Positions 44,124 through 53,321 are shown, numbered from the stretch's first letter. The stretch: DNA of 64,000 nucleotides from Bacillota bacterium (GCA_040757205.1 JBFLXL010000002.1:1-64000); one strand, 5' to 3'. Notes: generated by a model not told the origin, from the letters alone. Numbers and translations are program-made.

Positions 44124-44198
44124 GCGGGTGTAGCTCAACGGTAGAGCACCAGCTTCCCAAGCTGGGGGTTGAGGGTTCGAGCCCCTTCGCCCGCTCCA
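44124..44198 (+). tRNA. tRNA-Gly (CCC)
   Basis: Acceptor GCGGGTG pairs with CGCCCGC; the anticodon stem CCAGC/GCTGG encloses TTCCCAA (anticodon CCC); GGTTCGAGCC is the T loop. CCA is encoded. It is cotranscribed with tRNA-Glu. Confidence 0.95.
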
Positions 44199-44214
44199 AG
44201 AACCGCCTGAAGGG

Positions 44215-44243
44215 CCGGGGGTAACCCCCGGTTTCTTGTCTTT
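44215..44243 (+). terminator. Terminator after the tRNA pair
   Basis: CCGGGGG and CCCCCGG form a 7-bp stem with a TAA loop followed by TTTCTTGTCTTT. Confidence 0.8.
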
Positions 44244-44290
44244 GGGATCCTTGGTGACAACGGGTTTGAGGCTCTCAAGAGCGTTGTCTA

Positions 44291-44319
44291 TTGCCTGGAA
44301 CACCCCGGGAGGATATAAT
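44291..44319 (+). promoter_or_regulatory. Housekeeping promoter for the CBS-ACT gene
   Basis: TTGCCT and perfect TATAAT are separated by 17 bases, about 30 bases before the start. Confidence 0.75.
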
Positions 44320-44351
44320 GTAAACAAAACCTCTTAAGGGCGGTGAGAGCC

Positions 44352-44984
44352 ATGTTTGTGCAGGATTGTATGTCCAGCAATCCCATCACCATCACCCTGG
44401 ACACCCCCATTTTCCAGGCCTTGGACATAATGACCAGGCGCAAGGTGCGCCACCTGCCGGTATTCCAGGGTTCCCGCCTCGCGGGCCTGGTGACCGAGCG
44501 CGGTCTCCTGCAGGTCTCACCGTCCCCGGCCACCACGCTGAGCATGCACGAGTTGAACTATGTGCTGGCCAAGGTTACGGTGAAGGAAGCGTTGGTAAAG
44601 GACCCGGTCTGGGTCCCCCCGCAGATGCCGATCGAAGAGGCGGCCCAGGTAATGCGCCAGAAGAAGATCGGCAGCTTGCTGGTTATGGAGGACGGTAAAC
44701 TGGTCGGGATCGTCACCCAAACCGACATTGTCGAGGCGCTGGTCCGGTTGTTCGGTCTGCACCGGGCGGGTACCAGGCTCGTTATCGACACGAAGGACCG
44801 GGTTGGCGTGCTGGCCGACATCACCCAGTTTTTCAAGGAGCGGAGCATCAACATCATCAGCGTCGTCACCATGCGGCGGGATGAGGAGCGGTTTCACCTG
44901 GTGTTTAGGATCAGCGCGGCCGATGCCGGAACATTGGTGGCCGAGATCGAAAACCTGGGGTTCAAGGTGGTTTCGGTAGGCTAG
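44352..44984 (+). CDS. CBS-ACT domain protein (AcuB-like)
   Basis: About 210 residues. Two CBS motifs (about 1-60, MSSNPITITLDTPIFQALDI; about 80-135, GSLLVMEDGKLVGIVTQTDI) bind adenine nucleotides in this family, and a C-terminal ACT domain (about 145-205, VLADITQFFKERSINIISVV) senses a small ligand. Possibly an energy- or amino acid-responsive regulator. ATG 44352 is favoured; GTG 44343 sits on the Shine-Dalgarno. Confidence 0.82.
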   Translation: MFVQDCMSSNPITITLDTPIFQALDIMTRRKVRHLPVFQGSRLAGLVTERGLLQVSPSPATTLSMHELNYVLAKVTVKEALVKDPVWVPPQMPIEEAAQVMRQKKIGSLLVMEDGKLVGIVTQTDIVEALVRLFGLHRAGTRLVIDTKDRVGVLADITQFFKERSINIISVVTMRRDEERFHLVFRISAADAGTLVAEIENLGFKVVSVG

Positions 44985-45009
44985 CCGGTATTCAAGGGAG
45001 GGGTCGTTT

Positions 45010-45159
45010 TTGGGCAAACACATCCGGACGGTCAACAAGAGCGTGCTCGGTCGGCGGAAAGAAGAGGCCTGCGGTGAATGCCAGACTTCATGTCAGTCGG
45101 CCTGCAAGACTTCCTGCACCGTGGGCAACCAGGTCTGCCTCAAGGAGAAAAAGGAGTAA
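45010..45159 (+). CDS. scfA: SCIFF six-cysteine ranthipeptide precursor
   Basis: The 49-residue peptide begins MGKHIRTVNKSVLGRRKEEA and has six cysteines in a CxxCxxxCxxxCxxxCxxxxxxC pattern, the six-Cys-in-forty-five-residues family. TTG start with AAGGGAGGGG 6 bases upstream. It is a substrate of the radical SAM maturase encoded 160 bases downstream, which forms thioether crosslinks. The role of the mature product is not established; it is widespread in Clostridia. Confidence 0.93.
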   Translation: MGKHIRTVNKSVLGRRKEEACGECQTSCQSACKTSCTVGNQVCLKEKKE

Positions 45160-45169
45160 CCGTTCTGGG

Positions 45170-45192
45170 ATACCCGGTGATTAACCGGGTAT
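45170..45192 (+). promoter_or_regulatory. Hairpin after the SCIFF gene
   Basis: ATACCCGGT and ACCGGGTAT form a perfect 9-bp stem with loop GATTA just after the SCIFF stop. No T-run follows, so it may be a processing or stabilising structure. Confidence 0.6.
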
Positions 45193-45210
45193 TAGTCTGC
45201 CTTTGCCGAG

Positions 45211-45256
45211 AAAAGGGGACAGTCCCCTTTTCTTCCCGGGGACTGTCCCCTTTTTC
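45211..45256 (+). terminator. Palindromic terminator between SCIFF peptide and maturase
   Basis: AAAAGGGGACAGT pairs with ACTGTCCCCTTTT over 13 bases, followed by T residues. It is symmetrical and could act in both directions. It probably lowers maturase transcription relative to the precursor. Confidence 0.75.
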
Positions 45257-45317
45257 CGCGGATTGCGAATACCCAGGTCTTGTCTAAAATACGGGATTCC
45301 GGTGGCGAACAAGAGCT

Positions 45318-46682
45318 ATGATTCATTGTTTTGAGGTCCACAACACCCGGCTGGTCCTGGACGCGCACAGCGTAAGCCTGCACGAGGTTGACGGCCCGGC
45401 CTGGGAGATTCTCACCGGCCGGTTCGGCGGGCGGCCGGAAACAGTGCGGGCGCTCCGGGAGCGGTACCCGGCGGTCGAAATCGAAGGCGCCCTCGGGGAA
45501 ATCGAGGCCCTCCGGGACCAGGGATTGCTCTTTGCACCCGATCCGCATCCGAACTATCAACCTCCGCTCCCGGAAGTCAAAGCGTTGTGTCTTTATGTAT
45601 CCCACCACTGCAATTTGGCCTGCCGGTATTGTTTCGCCCGGGCCGGGCGTCCGGAGGCGGTCCGGAAACTGATGCCGCCCGGCGTGGCCCGCCGGGCGGT
45701 CGACCTGCTCATCAGGGGGTCGGGTGCCCGCCGCCGCGTGGAAATCGACTTCTTCGGCGGGGAACCGCTTTTGAATTTGCCGGTGGTTCGGGACACCATC
45801 CGCTATGCCCGGAATCGGGGCGAGAAGGCCGGCAAGCACTTTGGTTTCACCGTGACCACGAACGGGCTTTCGCTGACGCCGGAGGTGCGGCGTTTTCTTC
45901 TGGACAATGAGGTCAACGTGGTGTTGAGCCTGGACGGCCGCCCCGAGGCGCACGACCGGTGGCGCCGCACGCCGGGGGGAGGGGGGTCGCACCGGGAAGT
46001 CCTGCCCAACATCAGGGACTACGTTTTGGAGTGGAAGTCCGGCCCGGGTTCCCGGGGTTACTACTACATCCGGGGAACTTTCACCCGTCAAAACCTGGAT
46101 TTTGCCGCGGATTTCCGCTACCTGGCCGAACAGGGATTCCGCAACATCTCCCTCGAGCCGGTGGTCGCCCCGGAGGAGGAGGAATACGCCTTAAGTGAAC
46201 GGGATCTGCCCCGGGTCCGGGCCGAATACGAGCGGCTGGCGGCCGTTTATCTGGATGCCCTCCGCGCTGACCCCGCGGTCCGGTTTTTTCACTTTGACAT
46301 CGACCTGGACGCGGGATCGTGTTTGCCGAAGCGCTTGTCCGGCTGTGGCGCCGGTCACGCCTACCTCGCTGTCGACGCAGACGGCGGGCTTTTCCCCTGC
46401 CACCAATTCGTCGGTCAACGGGGGTTCCTGCTTGGTGATGTGTTCTCCGGAGTGGTGCGGGCGGACCTGGTTGATGATTTCCGTCAGGCCCACGTGTATA
46501 ACAAAAAGGAATGCTCGGACTGTTGGGCCAAGTTTCTGTGCAGCGGGGGCTGTCACGCGCAAGCCTTCCTGGAGAACGGCTCGATCCACCACCCGAGCCG
46601 GTTGGGATGTGCCGCTATGCGTCACCGGCTGGAGTGCGCCCTGTACGTACAGGCCAGGAAAAGTCAGGATGCCGGAGCCTGA
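45318..46682 (+). CDS. scfB: SCIFF peptide radical SAM maturase
   Basis: It installs thioether links in the SCIFF peptide. The RiPP-recognition region is in the first 90 residues. The SAM cluster motif is CNLACRYC (about 97-104). IDFFGGEPLL is the usual GGE segment, and the SPASM domain has CGAGHAYLAVDADGGLFPCH and CSDCWAKFLCSGGCHA. 454 residues. It is adjacent to the substrate gene. Confidence 0.94.
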   Translation: MIHCFEVHNTRLVLDAHSVSLHEVDGPAWEILTGRFGGRPETVRALRERYPAVEIEGALGEIEALRDQGLLFAPDPHPNYQPPLPEVKALCLYVSHHCNLACRYCFARAGRPEAVRKLMPPGVARRAVDLLIRGSGARRRVEIDFFGGEPLLNLPVVRDTIRYARNRGEKAGKHFGFTVTTNGLSLTPEVRRFLLDNEVNVVLSLDGRPEAHDRWRRTPGGGGSHREVLPNIRDYVLEWKSGPGSRGYYYIRGTFTRQNLDFAADFRYLAEQGFRNISLEPVVAPEEEEYALSERDLPRVRAEYERLAAVYLDALRADPAVRFFHFDIDLDAGSCLPKRLSGCGAGHAYLAVDADGGLFPCHQFVGQRGFLLGDVFSGVVRADLVDDFRQAHVYNKKECSDCWAKFLCSGGCHAQAFLENGSIHHPSRLGCAAMRHRLECALYVQARKSQDAGA

Positions 46683-46794
46683 ACGTGCCGGTGTTTTATG
46701 AAAAGGGATTAACGGGCTGCCGCTGGAAGTTTTTGTCTAGACCGGTGTTCAATTCTTATGGTACAATCCCGGTACACTGAGAGGGGGAGTGGTC

Positions 46795-48147
46795 TTGCCT
46801 CCGGAGTTCTTTTACAGCAAAGCGCCTCGAGTCCGGCGGCCCAATCCGCTGGGTATCGCCGTTTTTCTATTGTGCTTATTGGTCTTGGGCGGCAACAGTC
46901 TGGCGTTGGATAGTGGAACCTGGGCGGTGTCGGTTGAAGGTAAACCGGTGGCCCAGGTTTCTGATTTTGAGAGCCTGGAGCGGGCGCTTTACAGTCTTGC
47001 GTCTCAATATGGGGAAATTGAAGGCCGGCCTGTGCCCTGGGCCCGGGTCAACGCCGTGCGCGTATCGGGCGGGGGGGCCGCCGTCAGCGCCCAGGAACTC
47101 GAAGACCGGCTGGCGGAGGCGCTCGGGTTCGCCCGGGATGCGGTCGCGGTTCGTATTGACGGCCAGCAGCGTTTTGTGTTCGCGGACCGGCCCACGGCCA
47201 GGGAGTTCCTTGACCGGGTGTTGGATTCCTACACGGTCGAGGAGGGAGCCCAAAGGCGGTTCCTTGAGGACGTTCAGCTGGTGGGGACAAGGGTGCGCTG
47301 TGATGAGGTCGCCGGGTTGGATGAAGCGCTCTTCCTGGCCCGGCAGGACATTGAGAACGTACAGAAATACGTCGTTCGTGAGGGTGATACGCTCTGGGAC
47401 GTGGCCGCGGAACACCGCCTGTCGGTGGCGGAGCTTCTGGCGTCCAATCCGGCGGTTAAGGAGACCAGTATTCTGGGCATTGGGGACGAACTGGTCATTG
47501 CCCGGCACAAACCCCTCCTGACGGTGGTGACCACTGCTCAGGTGGTGGAAACCCGGGAGATACCGTACAGAACCACGGTCCGGCGTGACCCGGGCCTGCC
47601 TGTCGGTCAGCGGAAGGTGCTGGAGGCCGGGGCCGCGGGTCTGGAGGAGGTCACACTCCGGGTGGTGCGCCAAAACGGCCGCCTGGTGGCGCAGGAGCGC
47701 CTGGAAGCGCGGGAGATCAAGCCCGTGGTCAACCGGGTTGAGGTGGCCGGTTCGAAGATTATCCTGGCGTCCCGCGGTGGGGGCGGCCAGTTGGCCTGGC
47801 CCGCGGGGGGCGGGGTGATTTCCCCGTTCGGTCCGCGCGGCGGTGGCTTTCACAGCGGCATTGACATCGGCGCCGGGCATGGTGCGCCGGTGGTGGCCGC
47901 CGGACCGGGAGTGGTGGTCCGGGCCGGTTGGCACGGCGGCTACGGGAACGTGATCGACATCAGTCACGGCAACGGGGTGGTCACCAGGTACGCGCACCTT
48001 TCTTCGGTAGCGGAGTCGGCCGGGCAGGAAGTCGACCGCGGGCAGTACATCGGCGCCGTCGGCAGCACCGGCAGGTCGACCGGTCCGCACCTGCACTTTG
48101 AGGTGCTCATAAACGGCCGGGCCCAGAACCCGTTGAACTACCTGTAA
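46795..48147 (+). CDS. M23 peptidase with LysM and G5 domains
   Basis: About 450 residues. N-terminal hydrophobic anchor/signal (about 20-40), intermediate region, LysM motif VREGDTLWDVAAEHRLSVAE (about 195-215), G5 domain (about 245-320), and the M23 metallopeptidase with FHSGIDIGAGHGAPVVAA and HLHFEV zinc ligands. It probably cleaves peptidoglycan crosslinks at the cell surface. TTG 46795 has AGGGGGAG 6-8 bases upstream; GTG 46789 lies too close. Confidence 0.88.
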   Translation: MPPEFFYSKAPRVRRPNPLGIAVFLLCLLVLGGNSLALDSGTWAVSVEGKPVAQVSDFESLERALYSLASQYGEIEGRPVPWARVNAVRVSGGGAAVSAQELEDRLAEALGFARDAVAVRIDGQQRFVFADRPTAREFLDRVLDSYTVEEGAQRRFLEDVQLVGTRVRCDEVAGLDEALFLARQDIENVQKYVVREGDTLWDVAAEHRLSVAELLASNPAVKETSILGIGDELVIARHKPLLTVVTTAQVVETREIPYRTTVRRDPGLPVGQRKVLEAGAAGLEEVTLRVVRQNGRLVAQERLEAREIKPVVNRVEVAGSKIILASRGGGGQLAWPAGGGVISPFGPRGGGFHSGIDIGAGHGAPVVAAGPGVVVRAGWHGGYGNVIDISHGNGVVTRYAHLSSVAESAGQEVDRGQYIGAVGSTGRSTGPHLHFEVLINGRAQNPLNYL

Positions 48148-48474
48148 ACAGAACCGGTGCGGGCAAATTGCAGCTAAGGTGGGGACCAGGTCGCTCTTTT
48201 CCGGAAATGCCTTCCGGCTGCCGGGTTGGGACCAAAGCCGATTTGGAAGGCGCAACTCGCCCGGTTTGTATTTGTTGCTCACCCGGTGGATCTGGCTTTG
48301 CTTTCCGCTCTCGCACCTCGCGTCAGCGTTCCGTGCATTCTTGTTCCCGACGCACCTTTCCTCTGAATTCTGACTCCTGACTTCTGGATTCTTGGTTTTT
48401 GCCCTTCGCCGGTGAATAAGGTTATAATAATTCAGGCCTTCGGACTCCTTTGATTCACTACTCCGGTTGGGGTG
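48148..48474. other. Intergenic region with a dispersed repeat and a promoter
   Basis: About 325 bases without a gene. It holds a TGAATTCTGACTCCTGACTT repeat (48363-48395) like the units at 56138-56425, and the promoter below. Confidence 0.55.
48399..48428 (+). promoter_or_regulatory. Promoter for the TPR gene
   Basis: TTGCCC and TATAAT are 18 bases apart, about 45 bases before the start. Confidence 0.55.
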
Positions 48475-49059
48475 ATGACTTTGCCAAGACGGTGGAAAAC
48501 GTGGCAGAAGGTTGGTTTCTGGGCGATCACCGTCCTGATCGCCGTCGGTCTGGTAGCTCCTTCAGTCGTAGGGCTTTGGGGCTTGGAGGGTCAGGACCGG
48601 CCCGAAGTTCCCGGCCCGGCGCCCGCTCTGGACGACTTCGCCCGGGAGGTCCGGCAACTCGAACAAAAGGTCCGCGACAACCCCTCGGACGTTGAAAGCC
48701 GGATCCGCCTGGCCGTCGCTTACCGGGACATGATGGACTACGAGCGTTCCATCGCGTTGTTTGAAGAGACGCTCGCCCTGGAGGCGGGCAACCAGCGGGT
48801 GCGCCTGGACCTGGCGGAGATGTATCTGCAACTGGGCGAGCACGAACAGGCGATCGGGCAGCTCGAGGCGCTGCTGGAAACAAACCCGGAGCACCACCGG
48901 GCTCTCTACCTCTACGGATTGGCGCTCGGGTCCGGGCGGGAGGATTACCCGGAAGCGGTCCGCGCGCTGGAGCGTTTTCTGGCCCTGGTTGGCACCGGCC
49001 CCGAGGCCGAATACGCCCGGACCTTGATCCAGAAGTGGACCGCCGGTCAAAAGCGGTAA
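48475..49059 (+). CDS. Membrane-anchored TPR protein
   Basis: The 194-residue protein has a single N-terminal hydrophobic helix (about 12-35, VGFWAITVLIAVGLVAPSVV), then three TPR units (about 75-170, RIRLAVAYRDMMDYERSIAL; DLAEMYLQLGEHEQAIGQLE; ALYLYGLALGSGREDYPEAV). It is probably an extracytoplasmic or periphery scaffold. Partners unknown. Starts at GTG 48472, ATG 48475 and TTG 48481 are all possible. Confidence 0.75.
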   Translation: MTLPRRWKTWQKVGFWAITVLIAVGLVAPSVVGLWGLEGQDRPEVPGPAPALDDFAREVRQLEQKVRDNPSDVESRIRLAVAYRDMMDYERSIALFEETLALEAGNQRVRLDLAEMYLQLGEHEQAIGQLEALLETNPEHHRALYLYGLALGSGREDYPEAVRALERFLALVGTGPEAEYARTLIQKWTAGQKR

Positions 49060-49088
49060 CGCCCGGTTCGGTTTGCACAAAATACCTG

Positions 49089-49118
49089 TTGGCCCGGTCC
49101 GGAGACAAGGGTTATAAT
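49089..49118 (+). promoter_or_regulatory. Promoter for the metallopeptidase gene
   Basis: TTGGCC and TATAAT are 18 bases apart. The predicted transcription start near 49126 rules out a coding start at 49124. Confidence 0.65.
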
Positions 49119-49204
49119 TTGCGTTGAGACGGCCTAAGTTCGACCTGCTCCAGTCCGCCGCAATACTGTGGGGACAGCCGCCGGAGCAAAGAGGAGTGGC
49201 GCGA

Positions 49205-50071
49205 TTGTCCCGCAAAGCCCGCCTCCTGGCCCGGTTGACGATTGTATCCGTACTGGTTGGTTCGTTGGCACTGACGAAAATACCCGCCGCTCCCAATTTG
49301 TATATCAACTCCCTGATCCGGGAAATCAATAAACGAGTTCTGGTCTGGTACGGCTATGCCCGGGGAATGGACGCGCTCTCTGGGGAGCGGTTTGTCGTTT
49401 TGTTCCGGGACGGCCAAAAACGGGAAGCCGAAATGATTTTGGCGGCCGCCGAAGGTTTTTACCCGGCCCTTGCCGAACAGTTTGGACTGGAGATTCGGGG
49501 CCCGGTCCCGGTGCTGCTCTACGACGACCGGGAAAGCTTGAACAAAAGCTTCGGCTGGCCGGCTGACGCCGATACAATGGGTGTGTACTGGGCGGGCAGC
49601 ATCCGGGTGCTGTCTCCGGACGCCTGGATCGATCCGGCGGACGAGCGGGACTACTACCGGGTGTTCGCCGAACTTGGGCCCATGCCGCACGAGATTGCGC
49701 ATCTTTTTGTGGACCATCTTTCTATGGGCAACTGTCCCCGTTGGTTCAACGAGGGGGTCGCCCAGTATCAGGAGTACCGGCTTACCGGGTTCCATTTTGG
49801 GGAGGCGGGCCGCTTCCCGCTGGACAGAGCGTTTTCGCCGGCGGAATTGGCTGGTTTCGACACGCTGGAAAATCAGCATCTGGCTTACCACCAGTCGTTC
49901 AGTATCGTTGCCTTTTTGGTGGAAACCTACGGCTGGCCCGCCGTCGTCTCCGTCCTAAAAAAATTAGGGCGGGGGGCGACACTGGAGGAGGGTCTGAACG
50001 AAGCCTTCGAAATTGATCTCATTACTTTGGACGGAGAGTGGAAGCGTTGGGTAAAGCACCGGCAGGAATAG
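49205..50071 (+). CDS. MA-family metallopeptidase
   Basis: About 288 residues. TTG 49205 has AGAGGAG 8-9 bases upstream and gives MSRKARLLARLTIVSVLVGS, a basic-hydrophobic anchor or signal. The catalytic zinc site is PHEIAHLFVDHL with WFNEGVAQYQEY as third-ligand region (about 165-200), as in gluzincin peptidases. It is probably extracytoplasmic; the substrate is unknown. Confidence 0.8.
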   Translation: MSRKARLLARLTIVSVLVGSLALTKIPAAPNLYINSLIREINKRVLVWYGYARGMDALSGERFVVLFRDGQKREAEMILAAAEGFYPALAEQFGLEIRGPVPVLLYDDRESLNKSFGWPADADTMGVYWAGSIRVLSPDAWIDPADERDYYRVFAELGPMPHEIAHLFVDHLSMGNCPRWFNEGVAQYQEYRLTGFHFGEAGRFPLDRAFSPAELAGFDTLENQHLAYHQSFSIVAFLVETYGWPAVVSVLKKLGRGATLEEGLNEAFEIDLITLDGEWKRWVKHRQE

Positions 50072-51384
50072 ACCCGGCCCCCAAGAATATCAAGCTGGCC
50101 GTCGACCAATTGGGGGACAGGCGGACCCTGAACAAAATGGTGGTGTCCGGTTCCCGGCCGCTTCAGGGCCGGATTCGGGTCAGCGGGGCCAAGAACGCGA
50201 CCCTGGCCATTCTGTGCGCCTGTGTGCTGTCCAAGAACGAAGTGATTCTCGAGAATATCCCCGACATCAGTGATGTGCGGGTAATGCTGGAGATAATCTC
50301 CTACCTGGGGTTGCGGGCCGCCTGGCTCGGTGAGGACGTATTGAAGATTTCCGGCGCCGCCCGGGTGGGTGATGATACGCCGTACCAGTTGACCAAGAAA
50401 CTCCGGGCCTCGAACCTGTTGCTCGGACCCCTGATGGCCCGAAACACGGCGGCCCGGGTAGCCCTGCCCGGAGGGTGCGCCATCGGCAGCCGGCCCATGG
50501 ATCTCCACTTCAAAGGCTTGACCAGCATGGGGGCCGACCTGGAGATCCGCGGCGGTTATATCGAAGGACGGGTGTCGGGGCGGCTCCAGGGAGCCAGGGT
50601 TTACCTGGACTTTCCCAGCGTGGGGGCCACGGAGAACATCATGATGGCCGCCGCTTTGGCCGAAGGACAGACCATCCTTGAAAACGTGGCCAAAGAGCCC
50701 GAGATCGTCGACCTCGCCCATTTCCTGAACGCCATGGGGGCGAAGATACGCGGGGCCGGCACTGACGTGATCCGCATCGACGGCGTGCCTGAGCTTTTTG
50801 CCCCGGTTCGGCACAGTGTCATCCCCGACCGCATCGAGGCCGGAACTTTTATGGTGGCCGCCGCCGCCACCCGGGGCGACGTGACCCTGGAACATGTCAT
50901 TCCGCCCCACGTTGAGCCTGTGAGCGCAAAGCTCAGGGAAGCCGGCGTCCGGGTCGAGGAAGCCGAGGACACCATCCGGGTGTCCACTCCGGAGCCCTTG
51001 CTGCCGATCAGTATCAAAACGATGCCCTATCCCGGGTTTGCCACCGACATGCAGTCGCAGATGATGAGTCTTTTGTCGGTTGTTCCGGGAACCAGCATCA
51101 TTGTGGAGAATATCTTCGAGAACCGTTTCCAGGTCGCCCAGGAATTGCGGCGCATGGGCGCCCAGATCAAGGTGGAGGGCCGGGTGGCGGTTGTCGAGGG
51201 GATACCCCGGTTGCACGGTACCCAGGTCAAGAGCACCGATCTGCGGGCCGGGGCCGCTCTGGTGATCGCCGGCCTGATGGCCGAGGGCGTCACCGAAATC
51301 CAGAACGCCCATTTCATTGACCGCGGTTACCGTGATCTGGAAGCGCGGCTGGCAAGCCTGGGCGCCGATGTAAAGCGGATGTAG
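50038..51384 (+). CDS. murA: UDP-N-acetylglucosamine 1-carboxyvinyltransferase
   Basis: It catalyses the first committed step of peptidoglycan synthesis. ASNLLLGPLMARNTAARVAL precedes LPGGCAIGSRPMDLH, whose cysteine is the active-site residue targeted by fosfomycin. 448 residues from GTG 50038; TTG 50047 or ATG 50137 (MVVSGSRPLQGRIRVSGAKN) are alternatives and the latter gives the typical family N-terminus. It overlaps the metallopeptidase end. Confidence 0.94.
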   Translation: MEALGKAPAGIDPAPKNIKLAVDQLGDRRTLNKMVVSGSRPLQGRIRVSGAKNATLAILCACVLSKNEVILENIPDISDVRVMLEIISYLGLRAAWLGEDVLKISGAARVGDDTPYQLTKKLRASNLLLGPLMARNTAARVALPGGCAIGSRPMDLHFKGLTSMGADLEIRGGYIEGRVSGRLQGARVYLDFPSVGATENIMMAAALAEGQTILENVAKEPEIVDLAHFLNAMGAKIRGAGTDVIRIDGVPELFAPVRHSVIPDRIEAGTFMVAAAATRGDVTLEHVIPPHVEPVSAKLREAGVRVEEAEDTIRVSTPEPLLPISIKTMPYPGFATDMQSQMMSLLSVVPGTSIIVENIFENRFQVAQELRRMGAQIKVEGRVAVVEGIPRLHGTQVKSTDLRAGAALVIAGLMAEGVTEIQNAHFIDRGYRDLEARLASLGADVKRM

Positions 51385-51887
51385 TTTCTGCCTGGCGTGC
51401 ATGTAATACCCGGCACAAAAAAAATACCCCTTCAGGCAGGAATAATCAAAAACACCACGAAGTCTGTTCAAGTGAGTTATCATATCGCATCTGGCGCACA
51501 GACCCGTTTTGGGGAATGTGTCCAGCCTCTGGTGCCTTCCACCGCCGGTGGCCTTCGTTGTTGGGGGAACTGGGTGGGTTTTGGTGCCTTTTTGCCGAAA
51601 TCTTTGGCTGACTCAAAATCTAGTTATCCAGTTCGAAGGGGGGCAGTGAAGCGCTTCGGAAGAAAGCGCCATGCGGCATTCACCCGGATGGCGTTAGAAA
51701 GGGCGCCACTGGTCTCCCGTTGTGGAGTTGAGTGCAGTAAAAGCCGGGCAAAAAGGGACTTTCCATAAGTAGGTTCACACGGTTGTGGCAAGCGTTGAAT
51801 TGTTGTTCTGGAGGGGGGTGCAACCGAACCGATTTTGGCGCTTCCTGGGACCATTCTCGACGAGTACTTATCAAGGAGGTATTAAGT
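51385..51887. other. 500-base intergenic region upstream of dsrA
   Basis: No gene is supported. The sequence includes short inverted words around GCGCTTCGGAAGAAAGCGCC (51651-51671), but no convincing riboswitch motif and no clear housekeeping promoter. It ends with AAGGAGGT before dsrA. Confidence 0.45.
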
Positions 51888-53309
51888 ATGGCTTTTGAGC
51901 CGAAACGGCCACAGAAAACGTACACCTATGATGACGTGCGCCTCTTCACCGACGAAGAACTGAAGAACTACACGGCGGAAGAAGAGAAGAATTTTAAGAT
52001 AAAGCACGACATCCCGTTGCTGGAAAAGCTGGAAAGCGGCCCGTGGCCCAGCTTCGTGGCGGACGCCAAGCGCTATGCGCTTCGCCGGCGCAAGCTTGGT
52101 GAAGAGGGCAAGCTCCTGATCAGCCCGGACGTGGTTGAGGACCTGCTCGGCCAGGTGGAGTTGTCCTTTGTACATGGTGAGACGCACTGGAAGCACGGCG
52201 GCATCGTCGGCGTGATCGGTTACGGCGGCGGCGTCATCGGCCGCTATTCCGACCTGGCGGCGAAATATCCGGGCGTGGCGCACTTCCATACCGTTCGCGT
52301 CGCCCAGGTGCCCAGCAAGTTCTACAACACCGCTTTCCTGCGCGGCCTCGCCGACCTCTGGGAGTACCGCGGCAGCGGCATGCTCAACCTGCACGGCTCC
52401 ACCGGCGACATCATCCTCCTCGGCACCTTCACCGAGCAGTTGGAGCCCCTCTTCCAGGAACTTACCCAGGTCCTGGACGTGGACCTCGGCGGCTCCGGCT
52501 CCAACCTGCGCACGCCGGAGTGCTGTCTGGGCAAGGCCCGTTGCCAGTACGCCCTGTACGACACCCAGGAAATGTGCTACGAAATGACCATGCACTACCA
52601 GGACGAACTGCACCGGCCGGCCTTCCCGTACAAGTTCAAGTTCAAGTTCGACGGCTGCCCGAACGGTTGCGTGGCCTCCATCGCCCGCGCGGACCTCTCC
52701 TTCATCGGCACCTGGTGTGACGACATCCGGATCGACCAGGACGCGGTGCAGGGCTACATCAACGGCGAGTTCCCGCCCGGCGGCGGCAGCCACTCCGGCA
52801 AAGACTGGGGCAAGTTCGACATCTACGCGGAGGTCATCGACCGCTGCCCGACCGGCTGTATGTCCCTGGAAGGCGGCGAACTGGTGATCGACAACCCGAA
52901 CTGCACCCGGTGCATGCACTGCATCAACACCATGCCGCGGGCGCTCAGACCCGGCGTCGAGACCGGCGTCAGCTTGCTGTTCGGCGCCAAGGCGCCGATC
53001 CTGGAAGGCGCGCAGATGTCGGTGCTGGTGATCCCCTTCATGAAGGCGGAGCCCCCGTACGACAACGTCAAGGAAATGATCAACAAGATGTTCGAGTGGT
53101 GGATGGACGAGGGCAAGAATCGCGAGCGTCTCGGTGAAACCATCCAGCGCGTCGGCCTGCAGCGTTTCTGCGACATCATGGGCTTGCCGCCCGCGCCGCA
53201 GATGGTGAAGGAGCCGCGGACCAACCCGTACATTTTCTGGAAGGAAGAAGACGTGCCGGGCGGCTTCGAGCGCGATATCAACGACTACCGGTCCAGACAC
53301 GCAAGATAG
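51888..53309 (+). CDS. dsrA: Dissimilatory sulfite reductase alpha subunit
   Basis: It reduces sulfite with DsrB. The 473-residue protein has siroheme/[4Fe-4S]-binding cysteines in CCLGKARC and GCPNGC (about 210-260), and an inserted ferredoxin domain with CPTGCM and CTRCMHCINTMPRAL (about 320-355). ATG at 51888 has AAGGAGGT 9 bases upstream. It is followed by dsrB after 12 bases. Diagnostic of sulfite/sulfate respiration. Confidence 0.98.
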   Translation: MAFEPKRPQKTYTYDDVRLFTDEELKNYTAEEEKNFKIKHDIPLLEKLESGPWPSFVADAKRYALRRRKLGEEGKLLISPDVVEDLLGQVELSFVHGETHWKHGGIVGVIGYGGGVIGRYSDLAAKYPGVAHFHTVRVAQVPSKFYNTAFLRGLADLWEYRGSGMLNLHGSTGDIILLGTFTEQLEPLFQELTQVLDVDLGGSGSNLRTPECCLGKARCQYALYDTQEMCYEMTMHYQDELHRPAFPYKFKFKFDGCPNGCVASIARADLSFIGTWCDDIRIDQDAVQGYINGEFPPGGGSHSGKDWGKFDIYAEVIDRCPTGCMSLEGGELVIDNPNCTRCMHCINTMPRALRPGVETGVSLLFGAKAPILEGAQMSVLVIPFMKAEPPYDNVKEMINKMFEWWMDEGKNRERLGETIQRVGLQRFCDIMGLPPAPQMVKEPRTNPYIFWKEEDVPGGFERDINDYRSRHAR

Positions 53310-53321
53310 GAGGTTTGAAGG

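Noticed and set aside
51385-51887. Riboswitch upstream of dsrA
   Set aside because: I looked for SAM, cobalamin, and TPP-type conserved boxes and found none.
51882-53300. A 472-codon open frame antisense to dsrA, and a 396-codon one antisense to dsrB
   Set aside because: Both mirror the GC-rich codon structure of strongly conserved dsr genes. Their low-complexity valine/histidine/arginine content and lack of motifs mark them as shadows.
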